Shown here piece after piece: positions 37,783-46,243 of a DNA stretch of 64,000 nucleotides (positions are counted from its first letter, which is position 1; every line of letters starts with the position of its first letter). The DNA is from Verrucomicrobiota bacterium. GTDB taxonomy: Bacteria > Verrucomicrobiota > Verrucomicrobiia > Limisphaerales > UBA11320. Below the pieces are notes generated by a model, which worked only from the letters and a program-made list of their open reading frames with translations, ran no database searches and was not told the origin of the DNA. A program made the translations under genes and the position numbers. Location of the stretch: the NCBI GenBank assembly GCA_016199985.1, contig JACQFQ010000032.1:1-64000 (forward strand), given 5' to 3'.

Positions 37783-37882
37783 CCCCGTCGCGTTCGTTGC
37801 GTCGTTGCGGTTCAACTTCCTGGCCCCCACGTAACGAGGGGAGGGGAGGATTAACCGCAACGACGCAACGAGCGCGACGGGG
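37783..37882 (+). repeat. dispersed palindromic element, copy 2 (most intact)
   Basis: The 30-bp arms (37783-37812 and 37853-37882) are inverted repeats matching at 29 of 30 positions, starting CCCCGTCGCG and ending GTCGTTGCGGTT, around a 40-bp centre containing CAACTTCCTGGCCCCCACG. It would form a very stable cruciform or RNA hairpin. No coding capacity. The internal sequence is shared with copies 1 and 3. Confidence 0.85.
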
Positions 37883-37983
37883 ACTCGGACTGGACAAGAG
37901 AAGCCTGCTGGGATCAAACCCTACCTCAGGCTGAGCAGCCCAACATTCGGCCTGCTGGTCCATTCCACATCAGTATTGGGATC

Positions 37984-38054
37984 CCCGTCTTCGTCGCGTC
38001 CGTTGCGTCGTTGCGGTCCAACTTCCTGCCCCCTACGTAACGAGTGGACGGGCC
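37984..38054 (+). repeat. dispersed palindromic element, copy 3 (right arm missing)
   Basis: The left arm (CGTCGCGTCCGTTGCGTCGT then TGCGGT) and the centre CAACTTCCTGCCCCCTACGT then AACGAG match copy 2, but no inverted right arm follows. Same orientation as copy 2 and about 100 bp after it. This looks like a truncated or decayed copy. Confidence 0.7.
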
Positions 38055-38157
38055 GGCCTTCCATGGGGCGTGAACTCGCTCTTGACTCCCCCGGGTTGTT
38101 TTGCTTTTTTGACTGCCTCTAGGCCTCCCTCCGAAAGGAGTATCTCGCGAGGCCGCT

Positions 38158-38187
38158 AGGGGGCCGGGAGGCCCCCTTCCGTTTTTT
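38158..38187 (+). terminator. intrinsic terminator without an obvious upstream gene
   Basis: Stem AGGGGGCC (38158-38165) / GGCCCCCT (38170-38177), 4-nt loop, then TCCG and a run of six T (38182-38187). The orientation is plus. No plus-strand gene ends nearby, and the ABC ATPase gene starts about 250 bp downstream. It may end a small RNA or act as a leader attenuator for the ABC operon. Confidence 0.6.
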
Positions 38188-38380
38188 AAACGTTCCTTCT
38201 TCATCCCCTCGCTCGTCTGGACGTGGCGCAGTCTCTGCTAAAAACCAGCGTCCTTTGGAAAGGACCATGGCATCCGGCAATTTTGACCGGGCGGCTGGCG
38301 TTTCTGACGGGGCAGCGCAGCCTGTCGCGGCATTGAATGCCTTGCACGACGGCTTTCCGGGCGCGCTGTGAATGGGCCTC

Positions 38381-38400
38381 GTCGTGTCGTGTCGTGTCGT
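38381..38400. repeat. GTCGT pentanucleotide repeat (four units)
   Basis: Four perfect GTCGT units lie 41 bp upstream of the chosen ABC ATPase start. If translation instead began at the in-frame ATG at 38372, the repeat would lie inside the coding sequence and a unit change would shift frame. Confidence 0.6.
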
Positions 38401-38440
38401 GCCCTGGCCTCGGGCTTCGACCGGGTTTGCGTTTGGGCAT

Positions 38441-39244
38441 ATGAGCGGGACTATCAAACCGATTCTGAGCGCGGAGAATCTCCGCGTGGAATACCGCCCC
38501 ACCTCGCGGAAAGGGGGCGGGCCGAAGGTGGCCTTGAACGGATTAACTCTGGCGGTCTATCCCGGCGAGGTATTCGGCTTTCTTGGGCCGAATGGCGCGG
38601 GCAAGACCACCACGATGAACGTGCTCCTCGGATTCACTCCGCCCACGAGCGGACGAGCCACGATCTTCGGCTCCGATGTCCGCGATCCCTCCTCCCGCCA
38701 GAGAATCGGCTACCTTCCCGAGCTCACCTACTACTACAAGTTTCTCACCGCCTTTGAGCTGCTCCGCTTCTACGCGAAGATTTTCGGAATCCCTGCGGCG
38801 CAGCGCGAACAACGGATCGAGGAGGCGATTCAGCTCGTCGAGTTGGGCGCCGCGGCGCGGCGCCCCATCCGCACTTACTCCAAGGGAATGCAGCAACGGG
38901 TCGGCATCGCGCAGGCGCTGATCAACAATCCGGACCTCCTCATCCTCGACGAGCCCACCAGCGGGCTCGATCCCATCGGACGGATGGAGGTGCGGCGCCT
39001 TATCCAGCGATTGAAAAAGGAGGGCAAGACCGTGTTCTTCTCCTCGCACGAGCTGGGCGAGGTGGAGACGGTGTGCGATCGCGTCGCGATATTGTTTCAG
39101 GGCGAGCTGAAAGCGCTGGGCCCGATCGCGTCCCTGATGTCCCCCGGAGAGACGAGCCTGGAGCAAGCGTTCCTGCGCATCATTGGTTTTACACCGAACG
39201 AAGAATCCGCATGTCCCATATCTCCGCTGTCGCTAGCGTCGTGA
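38441..39244 (+). CDS. ABC transporter ATP-binding protein (ABC-2 type)
   Basis: 267 residues from [20 protein letters not shown]. Walker [11 protein letters not shown] (about 50), Q-loop region [19 protein letters not shown], signature [15 protein letters not shown] (about 149), Walker [16 protein letters not shown] (about 168) and switch His in [16 protein letters not shown]. It belongs to the group that powers ABC-2 permeases (multidrug, lipid or polysaccharide export, or gliding-type systems). The permease gene overlaps its 3' end by 34 bp. An upstream ATG at 38372 is in frame but adds a low-complexity leader. The module is paralogous to the one at 58.5-62.7 kb. Confidence 0.92.
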   Translation: MSGTIKPILSAENLRVEYRPTSRKGGGPKVALNGLTLAVYPGEVFGFLGPNGAGKTTTMNVLLGFTPPTSGRATIFGSDVRDPSSRQRIGYLPELTYYYKFLTAFELLRFYAKIFGIPAAQREQRIEEAIQLVELGAAARRPIRTYSKGMQQRVGIAQALINNPDLLILDEPTSGLDPIGRMEVRRLIQRLKKEGKTVFFSSHELGEVETVCDRVAILFQGELKALGPIASLMSPGETSLEQAFLRIIGFTPNEESACPISPLSLAS

Positions 39245-39987
39245 TCCTCGAGATGATCCGTCGCAAGGACGTCTATGTCCTGCTCTTTCTCACCGCGCTG
39301 ATCACCCTGGCGCTGGGCGCGGTGAACTTCTTCGGCGATCCGAAGATCGCGCGCTACCTGAAGGAGGTCTGCCTCGCGTTGATCTGGGTCAGCTCGCTCG
39401 TCATCGCGGTGTTCACCGCCGCGCGGCAGATCCCCTCCGAAAAGGAGAGCCGAACTCTCTTCCCGCTATTGGCGAAGCCGATTTCGCGGGCGCAGGTGAT
39501 GCTGGGGAAGTTCCTCGGATGCTGGCTGGCGTGCGCGGCCTCCCTGGCCGCGTTCTACGTCTTCTTCGCGATCCTGAGCGCCACGCGCGAAGGCCAGTGG
39601 CCGGTGGCGAACTACGTTCAGGCCTATTGGCTCCATTGTCTTTTCTGCGGACTGGTGGCGAGCCTCACGCTGCTGGGATCGGTTTGGTTCACGGCTGTGT
39701 CGTCCAACGCCACGATCATCCTTGCCTTTGTGGGCGCCATGCTTGTGCTCGGGCGACATTTGCACAAGGTCGCGATGAAAACGGGCGGCCTCGCGGGCAA
39801 CCTTCTGGATGTTGGGTACTATGCGTTGCCGCATCTCGAGTGGTTCGATGTCCGCGATTTGATCATCCACAACTGGCCGCGCATCGATTGGGATGTCATC
39901 GCCAAGGACACGCTCTACGCCTTCGCGTACGGCGGATGCTTCCTGGCGCTGGCCTGCTGGCGGTTTCGGCGTTATGCGATCCACTAA
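39211..39987 (+). CDS. ABC-2 type permease
   Basis: 258 residues from [20 protein letters not shown]; the start lies inside the end of the ATPase gene (34-bp overlap), implying coupling. About six hydrophobic helices: VYVLLFLTALITLALGAVNF, VCLALIWVSSLVIAVFTAAR, CWLACAASLAAFYVFFAILS, LHCLFCGLVASLTLLGSVWF, NATIILAFVGAMLVLG and AFAYGGCFLALACW. The motif RTLFPLLAKPISRAQVMLGK is typical of ABC-2 permeases. It forms an export transporter with the preceding ATPase; the substrate is unknown. Confidence 0.85.
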   Translation: MSHISAVASVVILEMIRRKDVYVLLFLTALITLALGAVNFFGDPKIARYLKEVCLALIWVSSLVIAVFTAARQIPSEKESRTLFPLLAKPISRAQVMLGKFLGCWLACAASLAAFYVFFAILSATREGQWPVANYVQAYWLHCLFCGLVASLTLLGSVWFTAVSSNATIILAFVGAMLVLGRHLHKVAMKTGGLAGNLLDVGYYALPHLEWFDVRDLIIHNWPRIDWDVIAKDTLYAFAYGGCFLALACWRFRRYAIH

Positions 39988-40020
39988 GGGCAAGGGCACG
40001 GGACGAGCGGAACGAAACGG

Positions 40021-40977
40021 ATGACACACGCTGACACGTCCACCGAAAGCGCGAAGTCCCCTGGCGCGGCGCCTGAACTGGGCTTGGCCGGGCTGCTGTT
40101 CGCGGCGGCTTTCACCCTGGCGCTGTTTGTTCATCCCCCGATCTACGAGTTCCAGGGCCGTCGTCCGGGCGCCGACGACGTTCTCGCCCGGGTATTGGGC
40201 GATGGACGACGCCTCTTTGCGAATCATTGCTACCTCAAGGCCGACGCGTACTATCACAGCGGGTATTACCCGACGATATTCGACGATCAGCAGGGTCATC
40301 AAACGGCGCACATGGCGGCCGATGCCGGAGTTGTGCAGGAACAAAACACTGGCGAGGAAGGACAATTCCTTGGCGCGGTGACGGACTGGATCGATGGGCA
40401 TTCGCGGAAGCATTTTCCCTCCTCCCACAGCCATCTCGACGAGGACGCGCCCGGCGGGAAGGGCGCCGGAGTGGAGCGGGAGATTCTGCCCTGGTTGGAG
40501 CTTTCCGCGAACTTGGATCCCCAGTGGGTTGAGAACTACACGGTCGGGGCGTTTTGGCTGCGAAAGTTGGGCAAGCAGGCCGAGGCTGAGCGTTTCGTCC
40601 GGCTGGGCCTCGAGTCCAACCCGGGAAACGTCGAGCTCCTGTTCGAGCTGGGGCGATGCCGTTTCGACGCCGCCGATCTGGAAAGAGCCCGCAACATCTG
40701 GGAGCAGGGATGGGTCCGATGGCGGGCGCGCGAGGAAGGCAGGCCCGCGGCTGAACAGAATCGGTTCACCGCGACGCAGCTCCTGCTCCATCTGGCGCTC
40801 GTCGAATCGCGACTGGGGCGTCGGGAAAAGTGCGTCGAGTGGCTGACGCGCGCGTTGCCCATTGCCGCGAGCCCCGATCAAATCAAGAAGAGGATTGAGG
40901 AAGTGCGCGGCGGGTTGCCCTTCGAACCGATCCAGTCCCCGGCTTTGGAGTCGTCCGGCAAGGACGCTCATCACTGA
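40021..40977 (+). CDS. TPR-like membrane-anchored protein of ABC module
   Basis: 318 residues. One N-terminal hydrophobic helix (about 22-40, LAGLLFAAAFTLALFVHPP) anchors or exports it. A His-rich segment (HSRKHFPSSHSHLDED, about 124-139) follows, then helical repeats with TPR spacing (WVENYTVGAFWLRKLGKQAE, NVELLFELGRCRFDAADLER, about 165-285). No enzyme motif. The same kind of protein accompanies the ABC genes at 58.5 kb, so it is probably an accessory subunit of the exporter. It ends with a 7-bp convergent overlap with the acetyltransferase gene. Confidence 0.6.
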   Translation: MTHADTSTESAKSPGAAPELGLAGLLFAAAFTLALFVHPPIYEFQGRRPGADDVLARVLGDGRRLFANHCYLKADAYYHSGYYPTIFDDQQGHQTAHMAADAGVVQEQNTGEEGQFLGAVTDWIDGHSRKHFPSSHSHLDEDAPGGKGAGVEREILPWLELSANLDPQWVENYTVGAFWLRKLGKQAEAERFVRLGLESNPGNVELLFELGRCRFDAADLERARNIWEQGWVRWRAREEGRPAAEQNRFTATQLLLHLALVESRLGRREKCVEWLTRALPIAASPDQIKKRIEEVRGGLPFEPIQSPALESSGKDAHH

Positions 40978-41708
40978 GCGATGGACGTTCCGGCCTCCGC
41001 TCTGAACTCCGCCAATCTTCGCTTCTGCCGCCCCGCGGCGTCGAAGTTGTCCTCGGCCAGCCATCCGCGGAAAGCCCGATCGAGCGCGGGCCATTCGCTG
41101 TCGATGATGGAGTACCAGGCCGTGTCGCGGTTGCGTCCCTTGTAAACAGTCGCTTGCCGGAAGACCCCTTCAAGCTGGAATCCCAGGCGCTCCGCCGCGG
41201 CGCGCGATTTCGCGTTGAGCGAATCGCACTTCCACTCGCACCGCCGATATCCCATCGCGAACGCGCCGCTCAGCAGGAACCAGAGCGCCTCCGTCCCGGC
41301 GGGTGTTCGCTGCAGCCGGGGAGAGAATTGGAGATGGCCCACCTCGATGGACCCGGCTTCAGGCGTGATGCGGAGGTAGCTTTGCAGGCCGATCGCGCGT
41401 CGCGTCGACGCGTCCAGGATCGTGAAGAAGAGCGGGTCCTGGCTCGTCGCGTTCCGACGCAGCCACGCCTCATAGTCGAGAACATCGCCAAAGGGTCCGT
41501 AGGGCAGATAGGTCCAGAGCGCGTTCGTTGCGTCGGCGGACAACTCTTCGTACAGCCGCGCCCCGTGGCCCTCCGGATCCAACGGCTCGAGCGCGCAGAA
41601 TCGTCCAGCGCGTCCTTCCCGGGACGGCCAAGCGGGAGGTCTCCAGCCGGGCAGGGGCTTGCCGACCGGTTGTCCGACAGCGTTCAGCGATTCTCCAAGC
41701 GAGTTCAT
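40971..41708 (-). CDS. GNAT acetyltransferase (RimJ/RimL-like)
   Basis: 245 residues from MNSLGESLNAVGQPVGKPLP; its ATG overlaps the stop of the ceramidase-like gene (ATGA). The GNAT fold is visible: LEPLDPEGHGARLYEELSAD at about 43-62, WTYLPYGPF, IGLQSYLRITPEAGSIEVGH (about 120-139) and the acetyl-CoA region RCEWKCDSLNAKSRAAAERL followed by GFQLEGVFRQATVYKGRNRD. This is the RimL/'YjdJ-like' subgroup that acetylates protein N-termini or small molecules. The N-terminal 30 residues look disordered. It is translationally coupled to the ceramidase-like gene, though no functional link is obvious. Confidence 0.85.
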   Translation of the reverse strand: MNSLGESLNAVGQPVGKPLPGWRPPAWPSREGRAGRFCALEPLDPEGHGARLYEELSADATNALWTYLPYGPFGDVLDYEAWLRRNATSQDPLFFTILDASTRRAIGLQSYLRITPEAGSIEVGHLQFSPRLQRTPAGTEALWFLLSGAFAMGYRRCEWKCDSLNAKSRAAAERLGFQLEGVFRQATVYKGRNRDTAWYSIIDSEWPALDRAFRGWLAEDNFDAAGRQKRRLAEFRAEAGTSIAQ

Positions 41709-43174
41709 GTTTTCCTGAGAGCTTTGCGCATCGTGGCGAGCAACAGCGCCTCCGCGCCGGGATCGACCCAGCACCAGTCGCTGAGGTTGGGATCCTTTTC
41801 GGCGATGTGCTTTTCGGTTGGGATATATCCCGTGGCGCCGTCTCCGTAGCCGGCGACGCAGACGAAGCTTTCCGGGCGCATCTTCTGCGCGGCGATTTGA
41901 AACTCAACGTAAGCCTCGCCGGGAAGCAGGAGCATCACCGCTCCTCCAAAGTCGATCGCGGGGATCTGGACCGGCGTGCCCGAGTCGCAGCGCCGACGCC
42001 AGCTAAGTCCCATCGCGGCCAGGCACTGCTGAAACCTCGGGGTCGCGGCGGTCAGTCTCGCTTCCAGGGCCGGGGTTGTGAACGCAGGTTCGCTCCTCGG
42101 CCGCAGCGCGACGTTTTCAACTCGAACATCCATTCGATGCAGCGGCTGGCGCTTTGTGTCCTTCCAGGCCTGCTCCATGGCCTTTCGCAGCCGGTCCGCG
42201 AGGATCGCGCGATTCTCGGGAGCTCCGTTGTTGTATTTTCCCGCGGTGACATTGCCGCTGCATCCTGAGCAATAGATCTGATGCGCGCCTGGCAGTTCCT
42301 TCTGCCGTCGCCGTCGCGCCAGACCGGGGAAGTCCGCCGAGACCTCCCCCTCGCCATAGTGGCTCATGGGGTGCACGGCGTAGAAGCTCAACGCCGCGAG
42401 CGGCGCGTCGTGGTCCCAGAAGCTCAGCGTTCTCAGATGCGGATCGATGAGCCCTTCATCCGCCGCGATGGCGAAGGCGTTGCGAGTGCTGCTCGTGCGG
42501 TCGAAGCGGACCTGTCCGTCGGGCATTATGTACCGGCGATTCGAGGCGACCTGGCTCACCCGCGCCTGGCCGACGCCGAAGTGAGTCGCGCGACGCGCCT
42601 CTCGGAGCGCCAGCCGCGCGGCGATGAGCACTCGCTCCAGGGCTCTGGCGTGAAACTCCCTGTCGCAGATTGTTCCCTCCAGCGATCGCTCCCGGAGAAT
42701 GCGCTCGCCTCGGAGGTCGGCCACGGGCGCGTCGTGCTGGTGAACCGTGGTGATCATCACGTGCTCGGGGCGCGTGTCGACCGCTCGGGCCAACGCGGCC
42801 TGCCACTGCTCGTAGGCGTCGTTGCGGATTTCGCACCAGTCGACGGACACCCATACCACGCGCGTTTGACCCTGCATGAGGATGATCCCATGCGCCTCCA
42901 GCGGGTCTTTCACCGACTTCGACAGCCATGCGCCGCCCATCATCCCGTGACCGAGGGGAACTGTCACATCGGCCGTGAACGTTGAGAGGCGCACGGGTTC
43001 GATGGAGCCGCCGCGCAGCCGCGCGGGAGAGGCGACTATTGCCGCGAGAAGGGACGCGCCGGCGCCCAAGGCCTGACGTCGGGTGAGAAGCGATGACGCT
43101 GCGGAGGCGGCTGCAAGCGGGAAGATCGAACACTGATAAGAGCGGTCAGGTTCCAATGCGGGTGATCGCGGCAT
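41705..43174 (-). CDS. neutral/alkaline ceramidase-like Tat-exported protein
   Basis: 489 residues. A Tat-like signal TRRQALGAGASLLAAIVASP lies near 31-50. The body resembles the neutral ceramidase-like family: FTADVTVPLGHGMMGGAW, DPLEAHGIILMQGQTRVVWV, HVMITTVHQHDAP (metal-binding His), FYAVHPMSHYGEGEVSADFP and GCSGNVTAGKYN, the last matching the zinc-site region. Real ceramidases are about 650-750 residues and carry a C-terminal domain missing here, so the substrate need not be ceramide. An alternative start could shorten the first 20 residues. The GNAT gene follows with an ATGA overlap. Confidence 0.7.
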   Translation of the reverse strand: MPRSPALEPDRSYQCSIFPLAAASAASSLLTRRQALGAGASLLAAIVASPARLRGGSIEPVRLSTFTADVTVPLGHGMMGGAWLSKSVKDPLEAHGIILMQGQTRVVWVSVDWCEIRNDAYEQWQAALARAVDTRPEHVMITTVHQHDAPVADLRGERILRERSLEGTICDREFHARALERVLIAARLALREARRATHFGVGQARVSQVASNRRYIMPDGQVRFDRTSSTRNAFAIAADEGLIDPHLRTLSFWDHDAPLAALSFYAVHPMSHYGEGEVSADFPGLARRRRQKELPGAHQIYCSGCSGNVTAGKYNNGAPENRAILADRLRKAMEQAWKDTKRQPLHRMDVRVENVALRPRSEPAFTTPALEARLTAATPRFQQCLAAMGLSWRRRCDSGTPVQIPAIDFGGAVMLLLPGEAYVEFQIAAQKMRPESFVCVAGYGDGATGYIPTEKHIAEKDPNLSDWCWVDPGAEALLLATMRKALRKT

Positions 43175-43406
43175 GCGAGCCGAGGCTATGAGAGGCGGCC
43201 GCAGAGCTCAAATAGGAAGTTCCTAACGCGAGCGTCCTGCGCGAACCGGGATTCGTTGGGTCTTTCTGGACGGAGTTGCGGGCGCGTTCACCGATTCCCA
43301 TTCGACCCGCGAGGAGTTCAACTCCGCGACTCTGCGGCATAGGCGCCGCCGTGGAATCCACTTGCGTTCCTCGGACCGCAGGGTGAGATACGCCGCGCTA
43401 GGTTTT

Positions 43407-45689
43407 ATGAACGATTTGTTTGTTTCCAAAGTGGCCTCGGAGCTGAAGCTCCAGCAGCGCCAGGTGCTCGCGACCAGTCGTCTTTTGGCTGAAGGCGCCA
43501 CGGTCCCCTTCATCGCCCGGTATCGCAAGGAGGCGACCGGAAGCCTTGACGAGGTGGCGATCGCGGCGGTTCGCGATCGCATGCTCCAACTCGTCGAGTT
43601 GGAGGAGCGCCGCGCCGCGGTCCTGAAATCCCTCGATGAGCGCCAGTTGCTCAGCCCTGAGCTGAAGTCGGCGATCGAGAGGGCGGAGCTGCTGTCCGTG
43701 ATTGAGGATCTCTACGCCCCTTACAGGCCCAAGCGACGGACCCGAGCGACGATCGCCAGGGAAGCCGGCCTTGAGCCGCTTGCCGACCAGCTCTTCCAGC
43801 GCCAGGCAACGATGGATCCGGCGCGCGAGTCGGTCGCCTTCGTGGATCCCGAGAAAGGCGTGGCCAACGCCGAAGCGGCCCTGGCGGGGGCTCGTGACAT
43901 CCTCGCGGAGCGCGTCAGCGACGACGCCGAGGCGCGCGCCCGTTTGCGCGGCCTGTTCGCCTCGGAGGGCGTGGTCCGCTCCCGCGTTCTCGCCGGCAAG
44001 CAGGAGACAGGAGCGAAGTTCAAGGATTACTTCGAGTGGTCGGAGCCGCTGAAATCCGTTCCCAGCCATCGGATGCTCGCGATGCGCAGAGGCGAAGAGG
44101 AGGGGTTTCTCCTGGTGCGGATCCAGCCGCCCGAGGAGATGGCGCTGAACCTCATCGAGCCGCTGTTCGTGAAGGCGCCCGGTCGTCCCGCCGGCGAGCA
44201 GGTCCGGCTCGCGGTCCAGGATTCCTTCCGCAGATTGGCGGGGCCCGCCATGGAAGCCGAGATGCGCATGGAGGGGAAGAAGAAGGCCGACCAGGAAGCG
44301 ATTCGCGTCTTCTCCGAGAACCTCAAGGAGCTTCTGCTCGCGCCGGCTCTGGGACAGAAAAATGTCCTCGCGATCGATCCCGGATTCCGCACGGGCTGCA
44401 AAGTCGTGTGCCTGGATCGTCAGGGAAAGCTTCTCTGCAACGAGGTGATTTACCCGAGTCAGTCGGCCGACCTGATTCGGGAAGCGGCGGACACCATCCG
44501 CGGGTTAGTGAAACAGCACCAGATCGAGGCGATCGCCGTCGGCAACGGAACCGCGGGACGCGAGAGCGAGGCGTTCGTTCGCGCGCTGAAGCTTCCGGCT
44601 TCGATCCCGATCGTGATGGTCAACGAGAGCGGCGCCTCCATCTACTCGGCCAGCGATGTGGCGCGCGAGGAGTTCCCCAACCACGATGTCACGGTGCGCG
44701 GCGCGGTGAGCATCGGACGCCGGCTCATGGATCCGCTCGCGGAGCTCGTGAAGCTGGATCCCAAGTCGATCGGAGTGGGGCAGTATCAGCACGACGTGGA
44801 CCAGGGCGCGTTGAAGCGCGGACTCGATGACGTGGTGGTCTCCTGCGTGAACCGCGTGGGAGTCGAGCTCAACACCGCGAGCCGGCAGCTCCTCGCGTAC
44901 GTCTCAGGGCTCGGGCCGGGCCTCGCGGGACAGATCGTGGGCCATCGGAACGAGCATGGCCCGTTCAAGACGCGGCGGGAGCTGCTGAAAGTTCCGCGTC
45001 TCGGGCCCAAGGCCTTCGAGCAATGCGCCGGCTTCCTCCGAATCCGCGACGGCGCGCATCCCCTCGACGGGAGCGCGGTGCATCCGGAAAGCTACCCCGT
45101 TGTGGACGCGATGGCGCGAGACGCCGGATGTTCGGTGGAGGATTTGCTGCGCGATTCCTCCGCGCGCCAGCAAGTCCGGCTGGAGCGGTACGTCACGGAC
45201 GCCATTGGCCTTCCTACGCTCCAGGACATCCTCGAGGAGCTCGCGAAGCCCGGGCGCGATCCGCGCCAGAAGTTCGAGCTGTTCTCATTCCAGGAAGGCG
45301 TGGAGAAGATGGAGCACCTGAAACCGGGGATGCAGCTGCCTGGCGTGGTGACCAACGTCACGGCCTTCGGCGCGTTTGTGGATATCGGGGTTCACCAGGA
45401 TGGGCTTGTTCATGTGAGCCAGCTGGCCGACCGCTTTATCAAGGATCCCGCCGAGGTGGTGAAGGTGAACCAGAAGGTTCGTGTGACGGTGACGGAGGTC
45501 GACATTCCCCGAAAGCGCATCGCGCTGTCCATGCGCGCCAATCCCGAGATCGGCCCGGCCGCCGGGGGGCAGCGCAACGCTCCCGCGCCGGGGCGACCCA
45601 ACGCCGGCGTCCCTCCCAAGAGACCCTCGACGGCCGCGGGGCCGGATTGGTTCACCGAGGCGCTCATGAAAAACAAGAAGGAATCCTGA
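43407..45689 (+). CDS. tex: Tex-family RNA-binding transcription accessory protein
   Basis: 760 residues, the usual length. The ATG at 43407 (MNDLFVSKVASELKL) fits the family start; 15 upstream in-frame codons lack similarity. Domains: N-terminal helical Tex domain (TVPFIARYRKEATGSLDEVA, LYAPYRPKRRTRATIAREAG), YqgF/RNase H-like domain (LAIDPGFRTGCKVVCLDRQG, about 330-460), helix-hairpin-helix repeats (VGVELNTASRQLLAYVSGLG, about 500-560) and C-terminal S1 domain (VVTNVTAFGAFVDIGVHQDG, about 648-720). The C-terminal 40 residues are Pro/Ala-rich. It binds nucleic acid in transcription or translation-related processes. It stands alone on the plus strand, convergent with ribH. Confidence 0.95.
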   Translation: MNDLFVSKVASELKLQQRQVLATSRLLAEGATVPFIARYRKEATGSLDEVAIAAVRDRMLQLVELEERRAAVLKSLDERQLLSPELKSAIERAELLSVIEDLYAPYRPKRRTRATIAREAGLEPLADQLFQRQATMDPARESVAFVDPEKGVANAEAALAGARDILAERVSDDAEARARLRGLFASEGVVRSRVLAGKQETGAKFKDYFEWSEPLKSVPSHRMLAMRRGEEEGFLLVRIQPPEEMALNLIEPLFVKAPGRPAGEQVRLAVQDSFRRLAGPAMEAEMRMEGKKKADQEAIRVFSENLKELLLAPALGQKNVLAIDPGFRTGCKVVCLDRQGKLLCNEVIYPSQSADLIREAADTIRGLVKQHQIEAIAVGNGTAGRESEAFVRALKLPASIPIVMVNESGASIYSASDVAREEFPNHDVTVRGAVSIGRRLMDPLAELVKLDPKSIGVGQYQHDVDQGALKRGLDDVVVSCVNRVGVELNTASRQLLAYVSGLGPGLAGQIVGHRNEHGPFKTRRELLKVPRLGPKAFEQCAGFLRIRDGAHPLDGSAVHPESYPVVDAMARDAGCSVEDLLRDSSARQQVRLERYVTDAIGLPTLQDILEELAKPGRDPRQKFELFSFQEGVEKMEHLKPGMQLPGVVTNVTAFGAFVDIGVHQDGLVHVSQLADRFIKDPAEVVKVNQKVRVTVTEVDIPRKRIALSMRANPEIGPAAGGQRNAPAPGRPNAGVPPKRPSTAAGPDWFTEALMKNKKES

Positions 45690-45719
45690 TCTCCTCGAGC
45701 GCGACCGGCTCTCAGGGCC

Positions 45720-46202
45720 TCAGACTTGGATGGTCCGCATCACCTCAGCCATGCGGATCGCGGTCTCGGCGGCCTCGAATCCGCGATTGTGCTTCGGGTC
45801 GAGGCAGCGCGTCTTGGCTTGGTCCGCGTTCTCCAGCAGCAGCACCTCATGGATGACCGGGATGAGCGAGTGGACCTGGATGGAGACGAGCGCCTGGGTC
45901 ACGCTTTCCGCGATGTGCTGGGCGTGCGTGGTCGCGCCTCGCAGAATCACGCCGAGACAGATCACGGCGGAAACGCGGGGGAGCACGCGGCGGGCGAGCG
46001 CCGACGCGACCACTGGAATCTCGAAGGCCCCAGGCACGCGGATGATTTCAATCTCCGCCGCGCCCGCCCGTCGAAGCGTCGCCTGAGCCGCGCGGAGCAT
46101 GCTATCGACATAGCGCGGGTTGTAACGCGACGCCACGATGGCGAAATGTCCTCCGACAGCGGGTCGCTTCCGGGGGCGGGTGGTCGAGCGTGTTTTCAGC
46201 AT
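45720..46202 (-). CDS. ribH: 6,7-dimethyl-8-ribityllumazine synthase
   Basis: 160 residues from [20 protein letters not shown]. Lumazine synthase motifs: [20 protein letters not shown] (substrate-binding aromatic at the first strand), [35 protein letters not shown] (phosphate-binding and catalytic His region) and [20 protein letters not shown] [19 protein letters not shown]. It joins 5-amino-6-ribitylaminouracil with dihydroxybutanone phosphate, the penultimate step of riboflavin synthesis, as a 60-mer or pentamer. The upstream open frame (79 codons) reads through the end of the isomerase gene and is rejected. No other rib gene is in the window. Confidence 0.94.
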   Translation of the reverse strand: MLKTRSTTRPRKRPAVGGHFAIVASRYNPRYVDSMLRAAQATLRRAGAAEIEIIRVPGAFEIPVVASALARRVLPRVSAVICLGVILRGATTHAQHIAESVTQALVSIQVHSLIPVIHEVLLLENADQAKTRCLDPKHNRGFEAAETAIRMAEVMRTIQV

Positions 46203-46243
46203 GATGGAGTGGCGCGGAGCTGTCCGGGCCGCCGGCGCGGCCG

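Larger units (their letters stand above)
37526..38440. other. 915-bp intergenic accessory region with repeats and terminator
   Basis: The region lies between the divergently transcribed Calx-beta/HAF gene and the ABC ATPase gene. It holds two copies of the palindromic element (37783-37882 and 37984-38054), an intrinsic terminator on the plus strand (38158-38187) and a GTCGT pentanucleotide repeat (38381-38400). A 64-codon plus-strand frame at 37538-37732 is weakly protein-like but unrecognised. No intact gene is supported. Confidence 0.55.
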
